A stretch of DNA of 35,746 nt, from assembly GCA_016929435.1 (NCBI GenBank), contig JAFGIV010000009.1, positions 1 through 35,746 on the forward strand. Reading direction: 5' to 3'. Both the position numbers and the translations under genes were made by a program. The first letter of the stretch is position 1; the number at the start of each line of letters is the position of its first letter. Shown here one piece after another: positions 9,277 through 17,178 of this stretch. The notes beneath the pieces are model-generated. The model ran no database searches. It was not told the DNA's origin and saw only the letters and a list, made by a program, of their open reading frames with translations. Source of the stretch: Candidatus Uhrbacteria bacterium. Lineage in GTDB: Bacteria; Patescibacteriota; Patescibacteriia; SG8-24.

Positions 9277-10223
9277 TTTTTTGTGCCCGTATTATGGACC
9301 TGATCGAGGTCAAGAAGATTCTTCGGCGGAGAATGATAATAAGCAGATACGACTATCTGCTTATTTGGGGACACGGGTTGCAACACAGGGATGAAATACT
9401 TAATTTGTTGCGTCAGGATGAAGATATCGAAATTTTGAAGATAATAAAACATCAAATTAACGACATGGTGCGGTTCGTTGATGTCGTCTACTCGTATGAT
9501 TACGCCCCAATTGAGCACCTTAGGGGTAAGACCAAATATCTTTTGGATACGGTTCCTGAAGTGATTTTCGTATTCTTCAGGAATTTGAACGCTGAGGAAT
9601 CATTTGTCGGAGAAGGGGAATTTCGTCATATCGAGTGTCGAAACATCAAGAGACTCAAGGAGACGATTAGGGATTTGTATAATCCCAAGACCTGCGGTAA
9701 GAGGACCGAACACCATGTGGTTCATGCATCCGACAATGAAATGCAGACGGATGTGATGTTGAAATACCTTGGGTTTGAAAGTGGCACAGGTGTTTTTGCT
9801 AGGCCGAATTTTGTTGTTGACGCTCCCTATCACTTGGCGTCGTTTCGAGTTTTTGAGTTAAAAATCGTTTCCATCGATAAGGTAATATGTTGGATTCCGC
9901 ATAGGGAAAATGGTCAAATCAATCCAAGGCCTGTTTCCATTGAGGAAACACCTCATTATAAAGCCTTATCCGGTCATGATGAGGAATACAAAAAGTATTT
10001 TGAGGAGTACGGTGGAATTTTGTTGACTGATGATCAATATTTGGAAAAGTTACGAAAAATTTACGGTAACATTTCTTATTTGACTGGTGAATATGCGACA
10101 AATTACATAATTGCTAGAGAAGTTGAAGACGACAAATTTTATATTTTGGATGGAACACATCGAATCAGCTCCCTAAAGAAGAGCGGAATCGACAAGATTG
10201 TAATAATGATCGCGAGAATATGA
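9273..10223 (+). CDS. Uncharacterised protein with ParB/Srx-like C-terminal motif
   Basis: C-terminal FYILDGTHRISSLKKSGIDKIVIMIARI resembles the ParB/SerK DGxHR motif; starts by ATGA overlap with wzt stop. Confidence 0.6.
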   Translation: MIFCARIMDLIEVKKILRRRMIISRYDYLLIWGHGLQHRDEILNLLRQDEDIEILKIIKHQINDMVRFVDVVYSYDYAPIEHLRGKTKYLLDTVPEVIFVFFRNLNAEESFVGEGEFRHIECRNIKRLKETIRDLYNPKTCGKRTEHHVVHASDNEMQTDVMLKYLGFESGTGVFARPNFVVDAPYHLASFRVFELKIVSIDKVICWIPHRENGQINPRPVSIEETPHYKALSGHDEEYKKYFEEYGGILLTDDQYLEKLRKIYGNISYLTGEYATNYIIAREVEDDKFYILDGTHRISSLKKSGIDKIVIMIARI

Positions 10224-11059
10224 AATCATTCGAAAAAATAGCTCTGGACGATTTTTTTGTGGAGTTATCCGATGAGAAATATGTCATCGTTAAATTCCCG
10301 GGCACTTTCCCCGATTATCTTTCAGGATCTGATGTTGATTTGTATTGTCTTGACATGAAGGCAACGGTGAATAAGCTGCTTTCGGTTAGCAACAGATATG
10401 TCGAGCATGGTTATCGGGTAGTCGTCTCAACCAAAGAAGACGGGGGGGTTTATATCGATTTTTTTGCACCTGAAAACGAAAGGATCGATTTCCGTTTCGA
10501 CCTTCACCAGTCATTGCCGAATTTCGAGAGGGTTCATGTTCGCCCCGCTTATTTCTTCAGTATCTTGGAGAATAGTATATCCATTCAGAGAGACGCACAA
10601 TCGGGTAAATATGATCTTTATTTGCCGTCAAAACTCGACGATTTGGTTTTGCGATATATTGAATACATAGAGTGGTACGAGCGGCGACCGGACAAGATAA
10701 AGCACCTTGACTATATCCTGGAAAAAATTGGAAATGATCCGGATTTGAAGAAGTTTTTGGATAAATTGCATTTGTATACCAAACCTAAACTGCTAGATGT
10801 GCCGCCGGATACTCACTTTGGCCGAAGCATTCTTGCCGAATATAATGAAAAAAATAAAGAAACAAGAAAGGAGGTTGCAGATTTGCGACAGATGATTGAG
10901 AATTTTAATCGTCACCTCGATGAAATCAATAGGAATATTGAGGTAATGAGGGCCTTTTTCTTGGATTCCAAACCCTATACGGTAGGGAAATTTATCTTGA
11001 CCCCGTTTATTCTTGTCAAAAGGGCCATCAGAAAGATGGGGAAGATAATTTTAGGTTGA
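10220..11059 (+). CDS. Nucleotidyltransferase-like protein with C-terminal coiled coil and amphipathic tail
   Basis: PDYLSGSDVDLYCLD (GSDxD) with later IDFRFDL; perfect heptad pattern EVADLRQMIENFNRHLDEINRNIEVMRAFF; tail GKFILTPFILVKRAIRKMGKIILG; ATGA overlap with the previous gene. Confidence 0.6.
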   Translation: MKSFEKIALDDFFVELSDEKYVIVKFPGTFPDYLSGSDVDLYCLDMKATVNKLLSVSNRYVEHGYRVVVSTKEDGGVYIDFFAPENERIDFRFDLHQSLPNFERVHVRPAYFFSILENSISIQRDAQSGKYDLYLPSKLDDLVLRYIEYIEWYERRPDKIKHLDYILEKIGNDPDLKKFLDKLHLYTKPKLLDVPPDTHFGRSILAEYNEKNKETRKEVADLRQMIENFNRHLDEINRNIEVMRAFFLDSKPYTVGKFILTPFILVKRAIRKMGKIILG

Positions 11060-11067
11060 GAGAATCT

Positions 11068-11964
11068 ATGTTTTTCCAACCGTCCGTCGATAAGAGAACC
11101 TTTCCAATTTTGGAGGTCGGTCCGGGAGCCCTGCCGTTCGAACTGTCGGATGTCTGGCTTGACATGAAATTCGGCGATGAGGATCAGGTGGCCCAATCCG
11201 GGCATTCCCGACCGGCGAAAGGGAAACCGTTGGTTTACTATGATGGCGGACGATTTCCGTTTCGGGATAAGGCGTTCGAGTACGTGATCGCCTCCCATGT
11301 TCTGGAACATGTCCCGTGGGATCGGGTGCCGCTGTTCATTTCGGAGTTGGAGCGGGTGGCATCGGCCGGTTATATCGAATTGCCACGCTGGGAATATGAG
11401 ATGATCAATGACGTCAACGAACATCTTTTGACCGGGGATGTTCGGGATGGGCGGCTCCATCTCTATAGGAAGGGTGAAAGGCACGATTACGGGTTTTTTA
11501 CGAAGGCCCTTTTGGAGAGAAGTCGGGAATATCGGCAATATGTCGCGGCGGAGAAGGAACTCTATTTCTGTCGGATCGAATGGGAAGGCAAGGTTCTATT
11601 TGAAAGGCATGAGACCGGTTATCCTGTGACCGATGGTCCGGAGGCGATTGTTGCGGCCCTGAACGAGGATTTTGCCCGGCTCGACCTGTCACCGGTCACC
11701 CCACAACAGGTCATCGCACAAGAATGCCGGAAGTTTTGGAGAAGGGGACTCGCTTGCCTCAAGCGACGGATCGGTCAGCATCTTCCGGTTACCGCTAGCA
11801 GTTTGACGGTTGGGCGTCAGGCGATCGGGTTCGGAAAAATTGCGGATATGATGATGTGCCCTGTCTGTGGCGGGTCGATTGGCGGCGATTACCGATGTGA
11901 ACAGTGCGAGTTTCACTTTCGACGTGAGGGCTTGGAGTATATTTCCCATTATCCTCCATTATGA
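11068..11964 (+). CDS. SAM-dependent methyltransferase with C-terminal zinc-ribbon-like motif
   Basis: ILEVGPGALPFEL, FEYVIASHVLEHVPWDRVPLFISELERV; C-terminal CPVCGGSIGGDYRCEQC. Alternative TTG start at 11056. Confidence 0.75.
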   Translation: MFFQPSVDKRTFPILEVGPGALPFELSDVWLDMKFGDEDQVAQSGHSRPAKGKPLVYYDGGRFPFRDKAFEYVIASHVLEHVPWDRVPLFISELERVASAGYIELPRWEYEMINDVNEHLLTGDVRDGRLHLYRKGERHDYGFFTKALLERSREYRQYVAAEKELYFCRIEWEGKVLFERHETGYPVTDGPEAIVAALNEDFARLDLSPVTPQQVIAQECRKFWRRGLACLKRRIGQHLPVTASSLTVGRQAIGFGKIADMMMCPVCGGSIGGDYRCEQCEFHFRREGLEYISHYPPL

Positions 11965-12992
11965 AAACAGAAAGTGCGGCGACACCATCAATTGACGTCA
12001 TAATCCCAGTCTACAACGGCGGGCGTTTTGTCGGTGATGCCATCAATTCGGTGGTTGAACAGATCTACCCGGCAAACAGGATAATTGTCGTAAACGACGG
12101 TTCGACCGACAACACTGAAGCGGCGGTTTTGGAGATAAGGGAAAAATCCAAGATCGAGATCGTTTATGTTAAAAAGGACAATGGCGGACCGAATTCAGCC
12201 AGAAATTCCGGATTGGAATTGGCTAAAAGCGGGTTTGTCGCCTTTCTTGATGCCGACGATTGTTGGTATCCCAATAAGTTGGAGAGACAAATTGCCAAGT
12301 TCGGTGAAGGTGATGGCAGATTGGGTGTCGTTTATTGCGGATATTCTCTCATTGATGGTGACGGGAAACCGTTTTTCGGCATCCCGATCATTGAAATCGA
12401 CGAAACCATGAGGGGGCAGGTTTTCAGGAAATTGCTGCGTAAAAACATGATCATCGGAAGTGCCAGTGGGGTTCTGGTGAGGCGGTCATGCTTCGAGACG
12501 GTCGGCCGGTTCGATGAAAGTTTGAGGGTGGGCGAGGATTGGGATATGTGGTTGAGGTTGGCGAAGGAGTTCAAATATGATTTCGTGAACGAGCCACTGA
12601 TTAAGATAAGGAGACATTCGGACAATGCCCAAGCCGATGATCTGCATGTTTTCCGAAACTTGATTCGATTTTATGATAAGTGGGCCTCCTTGGTTCCGGC
12701 TTCCGGCGATGTGCCGGTCGGTTGGGCAAAGACCCTAAGCGTCGCGGTTCTGGGGCGTTTTCCGGCCGGTGACTTCCTGACAATCCTAATCGGCGGATTA
12801 TCCGGTAAGTCTCGTCGGAGGATGTTTCGATTGACTTTCGGATCAGTTAGGCTGTTTTTGTCTTTTGCCGCCGCCTATTTGTCGCTGAGGGGGGTTCTTT
12901 CCGGCCTGTCCATTTCCGTTAAGTCAGTCTCCCGATTTTTTGGGGACATCGGTCTGATTTGTTTCGGTAAGTATGCAAAAAGACAAGATTAG
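11961..12992 (+). CDS. Glycosyltransferase family 2
   Basis: IDVIIPVYNGGRFVGDAINSV...VVNDGSTDNTE...FLDADDCWYP. Confidence 0.93.
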   Translation: MKTESAATPSIDVIIPVYNGGRFVGDAINSVVEQIYPANRIIVVNDGSTDNTEAAVLEIREKSKIEIVYVKKDNGGPNSARNSGLELAKSGFVAFLDADDCWYPNKLERQIAKFGEGDGRLGVVYCGYSLIDGDGKPFFGIPIIEIDETMRGQVFRKLLRKNMIIGSASGVLVRRSCFETVGRFDESLRVGEDWDMWLRLAKEFKYDFVNEPLIKIRRHSDNAQADDLHVFRNLIRFYDKWASLVPASGDVPVGWAKTLSVAVLGRFPAGDFLTILIGGLSGKSRRRMFRLTFGSVRLFLSFAAAYLSLRGVLSGLSISVKSVSRFFGDIGLICFGKYAKRQD

Positions 12993-13875
12993 CGTCATAA
13001 TGCCGGTCTATAACGCCGCTGATACGGTGTCCGAGACTTTGGACAGTCTTTTGGTCCAGACCTACGGGAATTTTGAGGTTTTGGCCGTTGATGACGGATC
13101 CACGGACAGTTCCAGGGATATCATCCGGAAATATGCAGCCGAAGACGGCCGAATCAGGTTGATTGAGCGGGAGACAAACGGCGGAGTGGCGGCGGCCATC
13201 AATACCGGTTTGGGGTTGGCTGACGGGGAATTCATTGCCCGTATCGATGCCGACGATTTGGCGCGTCCGTACCGTTTCCAAAAACAGGTGGATTTTTTCC
13301 GACAACATCCGGAGGTCGGGATTTTAGGAGGGGGGTATGCGCCGTTTAGGGAGGACGGAACCGGTTTTGAGGCGTTTCATCCGACGGATTGCTTGGAGTT
13401 GGCTTGGCGGTTCGTCACCAACACCTATTTCTGCCATCCGTCCGTGATGTTCCGACGGGGGGTTTTTGAGGCAATGGGGGATTACCCGAAAGTGGAAGCC
13501 GAGGATTTTGCCTATTTTTCCGAAGCGATAAAACTGTTCCGTGGCGCCAATTTGCCCGAAATTCTGATTGACTATCGCGAGTCACCGCAGAATCGTTCCA
13601 ATTCCGCGGCTGACCGGATTGCCAAGAGCGTAAGGGTTCAGGCCCGGAGGAATTACGAGTATTATCTTGGTCCCAAGGACGGAAATTTCGAGCTGTTTTT
13701 TGCCTATCAGCACGATCGCAGGCTGACCTGGCGTGATTGGATAAAGATAGAAAAGATTAATTGCACTATCTTGAACAAACTTGTTAAACAGTGTAAAATC
13801 AGCAGGTGTTCAAAGTCCTTCTTAACGCTTCGTATGAGGATCGTTTTTGAGGGATTTCAGAAAATATTGAGGTAA
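12973..13875 (+). CDS. Glycosyltransferase family 2
   Basis: ISVIMPVYNAADTVSETLDSLLVQTYGNFEVLAVDDGSTDSS...ARIDADDLARP. Confidence 0.93.
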   Translation: MQKDKISVIMPVYNAADTVSETLDSLLVQTYGNFEVLAVDDGSTDSSRDIIRKYAAEDGRIRLIERETNGGVAAAINTGLGLADGEFIARIDADDLARPYRFQKQVDFFRQHPEVGILGGGYAPFREDGTGFEAFHPTDCLELAWRFVTNTYFCHPSVMFRRGVFEAMGDYPKVEAEDFAYFSEAIKLFRGANLPEILIDYRESPQNRSNSAADRIAKSVRVQARRNYEYYLGPKDGNFELFFAYQHDRRLTWRDWIKIEKINCTILNKLVKQCKISRCSKSFLTLRMRIVFEGFQKILR

Positions 13876-13893
13876 AATTTACTTATAAAGATT

Positions 13894-15321
13894 ATGGTGT
13901 TGTCCGACAACAAAAGGAAAGTAGCCGAAGGGTTTGACGGGATCGCCCATCTCCGCGATCGAATGTTGAAGAGGAATCGTTACTATTATTGGGAATTGGT
14001 GCGTTTTTTTCGATATAACATCCCGAGGGGTAGTCGAGTCATGGAAATAGGATGCGGTATCGGTAATGTTTTGGATGCTTTGCAACCAGCGTATGGTGTT
14101 GGGGTCGATATTTCTGAGAAGATGATCATGGAGGCAAGAGAACGCTATCCAGGCTTAATTTTTTATCAAATGGATGCAGAGAACCTTGTTTTGGAGGAGA
14201 AGGAATTCGATTTTATTGTTGTTTCTGACACTTTAGGTTATTTGGAAGACATTCAGAAATTTTTTGGGGAGATTCGGCGATATGCCGGTCCGGACACTCG
14301 GGTTATTTTGACTTATCACAATTTTTTCTGGCAGCCGATTATTAAATTGGCTGAATGGCTGCGTCTGAAGATGAAACAGGAAAAATTGAATTGGTTAAAC
14401 GAAGACGACATCAGCAATTTATTGTATTTGGAGAATTTTGAGATAATTAAGAAAGGCAATCGAATATTGTTTCCCAAACACATCCCTTTAATTTCTTACC
14501 TGTTTAATAAATACGTTGCCAATTTGCCGTTACTTAATCGGTTGTGTCTGGTTCATTATGTGGTCGCCCGAAAAATTGAACCGATTACGGATAAGAATCG
14601 CCTCTCGACGACCGTAGTTATTCCAGCACGGAACGAAAGCGGCAACATCGAAAACGCCCTTAAGCGGATGCCGCAATTTGGCCGCCACATGGAGATAGTT
14701 TTTATCGAGGGTAATTCCACTGATGATACTTTGAACGAGATTAAGCGGGTCTGTGACCTATATAAAGACCGTTGGGACATCAAATACGCTGTCCAGGACG
14801 GTAAGGGTAAGGGGGATGCGGTTCGAAAGGGGTTTGCCATGGCCCGGGGGGACATTTTGATGATTTTAGACGCTGACTTGACTGTTCCGCCGGAAGACCT
14901 GCCCAAGTTTTATGACGCCATCGTTACCGGTAAGGGGGAGTACATTAACGGTTGTCGGTTGGTTTACCCGATGGAGGATGAAGCGATGCGCACCTTGAAC
15001 GTTATCGGTAATAAGTTTTTTTCAGTGATGTTTTCTTATTTGTTGGGGCAACGGCTGAAGGATACTCTTTGTGGAACAAAAGTTTTAACGCGAAAAAACT
15101 ATCAGAAATTGATTGCCAATCGAGGTTATTTTGGGGATTTTGACCCGTTCGGCGATTTTGACCTTATTTTCGGTTCGGCCAAACTGAACCTGAAAATTGT
15201 TGAGGTGCCGATTAGGTATAAGACGCGGGAATACGGTGACACCAACATTTCTCGCTTCACACACGGTTGGCTTTTGCTGAAAATGGTCATTTTCGCCATG
15301 AATAAGATTAAATTTATATAG
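13894..15321 (+). CDS. Fusion: N-terminal SAM methyltransferase + C-terminal DPM1-like GT2 (polyprenyl-phosphate hexosyltransferase-like)
   Basis: VMEIGCGIGNVLDAL...VGVDISEKM, then TTVVIPARNESGNIENAL...DGKGKGDAVRKGFAMARGDILMILDADLTVPPEDL...LKDTLCGTKVLTR. Confidence 0.88.
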   Translation: MVLSDNKRKVAEGFDGIAHLRDRMLKRNRYYYWELVRFFRYNIPRGSRVMEIGCGIGNVLDALQPAYGVGVDISEKMIMEARERYPGLIFYQMDAENLVLEEKEFDFIVVSDTLGYLEDIQKFFGEIRRYAGPDTRVILTYHNFFWQPIIKLAEWLRLKMKQEKLNWLNEDDISNLLYLENFEIIKKGNRILFPKHIPLISYLFNKYVANLPLLNRLCLVHYVVARKIEPITDKNRLSTTVVIPARNESGNIENALKRMPQFGRHMEIVFIEGNSTDDTLNEIKRVCDLYKDRWDIKYAVQDGKGKGDAVRKGFAMARGDILMILDADLTVPPEDLPKFYDAIVTGKGEYINGCRLVYPMEDEAMRTLNVIGNKFFSVMFSYLLGQRLKDTLCGTKVLTRKNYQKLIANRGYFGDFDPFGDFDLIFGSAKLNLKIVEVPIRYKTREYGDTNISRFTHGWLLLKMVIFAMNKIKFI

Positions 15322-15326
15322 AGATA

Positions 15327-16055
15327 ATGGGTGATATCTTAAAAAAACATAGGGAGACCTGGAGGCACAAGAAAATCCTGAGGGACATCTATCGGGACTG
15401 GTATGCGATGATCGTTGGGGATTTGAGCGCCGGTAAACAGATAACCGTAGAGCTGGGTTCAGGAACCGGTAACCTCAAGGAATTCAAGCCGGACATTGTT
15501 TCGTCGGACGTTGATCCCTGTGATTGGTTAGACATGAATTTCGATGCCCATGAGATGCCGTTCCATGCCGGTAGTGTCTCAAATATTGTCATGATTGACG
15601 TGTTGCATCATTTAGCCGATCCAATTAGGTTCTTTCATGAATGTGAAAGAGTTTTGGAAAAGGGTGGACGTATAATTTTGCTTGAACCATACCCGTCCAT
15701 CGTTTCCTGGTTTGTTTATAAGTTTCTTCATCCTGAGCCGTATTTGGCGAAAATTGACTATTTTGGTCGGACTGCGGTTGAATTAAAAACAGACCCTTGG
15801 GATGCTAATGTGGCCGCACCATTCATCATTTTCTATGAGAAGGAACAACAGTGGCATGATGAGTTTGAGAAAAGTTTTAGGATAATTACCAAGAGAGAGA
15901 TGAGTTTTATTTTATACCCTCTTTCTGGTGGTTTCGAATATCCCTCGTTGGTGCCTGAATTTGCAATTTCATTTTTTGTTTGGATGGAGAAGATGCTTCG
16001 ACCACTACGGAAAATAATGGCTTTCCGCTGTTATATCGTCATTGAACGAAAATAA
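15327..16055 (+). CDS. SAM-dependent methyltransferase
   Basis: VELGSGTGNLKEF...IVMIDVLHHLADPIRFFHECERVLEKGGRIILLEPY. Confidence 0.85.
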   Translation: MGDILKKHRETWRHKKILRDIYRDWYAMIVGDLSAGKQITVELGSGTGNLKEFKPDIVSSDVDPCDWLDMNFDAHEMPFHAGSVSNIVMIDVLHHLADPIRFFHECERVLEKGGRIILLEPYPSIVSWFVYKFLHPEPYLAKIDYFGRTAVELKTDPWDANVAAPFIIFYEKEQQWHDEFEKSFRIITKREMSFILYPLSGGFEYPSLVPEFAISFFVWMEKMLRPLRKIMAFRCYIVIERK

Positions 16056-16077
16056 TTATTTCTGAATCAGAATTTAC

Positions 16078-16437
16078 ATGTATAAGATACTTCTTCTCGC
16101 TAGTGTCGGTATCAATGTTTTCGCTCAGGTGATGCTTAAGTTGGGTATGACTAGGCACCCACTTGAATTATCTCGGGGGATAATCGGTAATTTGAAATGG
16201 TTTATTGGCAACCCTTTTCTTTGGTGCTCCATAATTTTGTACGGAATTGGTTTTATGTTTTATGCTATTGTTCTTTCTAAACTGGAACTCTCAACAGCTT
16301 ATCCTGTGGCCAGCACCTTAGCGATTATTTTGACAGTGTTGATTTCAGCAATATTCATGCACGAGTCCTTCGGATCGATCAAGGCCATCGGGTTGTTTTT
16401 CTGTTTGATTGGTATTTTTGTAATTTTTATTAAGTAG
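16078..16437 (+). CDS. SMR/EmrE-family (ArnE/F-like) small membrane transporter, probable lipid-linked sugar flippase
   Basis: 119 aa, four TM helices; LSKLELSTAYPVASTLAIILTVLISAIFMHESFGSIKAIGLFFCLIGIFVI. Confidence 0.82.
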   Translation: MYKILLLASVGINVFAQVMLKLGMTRHPLELSRGIIGNLKWFIGNPFLWCSIILYGIGFMFYAIVLSKLELSTAYPVASTLAIILTVLISAIFMHESFGSIKAIGLFFCLIGIFVIFIK

Positions 16438-16443
16438 GTTAAT

Positions 16444-17178
16444 ATGGAGATTGACAGACGTTTGAAAAACGAGGTTGCTCACGGTAAGTATATTTTGGAG
16501 AAAGGAGAGCAAATTTGGAATTGGTCCTCTGCAGCCGGTAAACTTCGTTGGGCTAGGCGATGTGAATTGTTTAGGGGTGTTTTGGGTGGTGACGGCAAGA
16601 AGATACTGGAGATTGGTTGCGGAACCGGATTGTTCACCCTTGAAATTGCTAAGACTGGAAATGAGATAATCGCCATTGATATCTCGAATGATTTGTTGGG
16701 CGTGGCCCGTAAAAGAGTCTATGGCGACAATGTTGAGTTTAGAATAGAGAATGCTTACCAGACCTCGTTTATTGATGGTTTTTTTGATTTTATTGTCGGA
16801 AGCTCGGTTTTGCATCATTTGGATGTCGACCGAGCAATTAGGGAATTTTATCGTTTGATAAAACCCGGAGGTGAAATTATTTTTACCGAACCGAATATGT
16901 TAAATCCTCAAATTGCAATTCAGAAAAATATTCCCTTTATCAAAAAAATGGTTGGAGATTCTCCAGACGAGACGGCATTTATTCGGTGGAACTTGGCCAG
17001 CAAGTTGGCCAAAGCCGGGTTTAGTGAGGTAGAAATTGTTCCTTTTGACTTTCTTCACCCGGCTATTCCGGGATTTTGTGTCAATATGGCTGATTTATTA
17101 TTGCGGTCACTTGAGAGATTGCCGGTGTTGCGAGAAATTTCGGGGTCATTAATTATTCGTGCTTCCAAAAAAATCTGA
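16444..17178 (+). CDS. SAM-dependent methyltransferase
   Basis: ILEIGCGTGLFTLEIAKTGNEIIAIDISNDLL...VLHHLDVDRAIREFYRLIKPGGEIIFTEPN. Confidence 0.88.
   Translation: MEIDRRLKNEVAHGKYILEKGEQIWNWSSAAGKLRWARRCELFRGVLGGDGKKILEIGCGTGLFTLEIAKTGNEIIAIDISNDLLGVARKRVYGDNVEFRIENAYQTSFIDGFFDFIVGSSVLHHLDVDRAIREFYRLIKPGGEIIFTEPNMLNPQIAIQKNIPFIKKMVGDSPDETAFIRWNLASKLAKAGFSEVEIVPFDFLHPAIPGFCVNMADLLLRSLERLPVLREISGSLIIRASKKI

Noticed and set aside
9273-10223. ParB chromosome-partition protein
   Set aside because: Only the C-terminal DGTHR motif fits; no HTH, ParA or parS context, and the gene is coupled to wzt.
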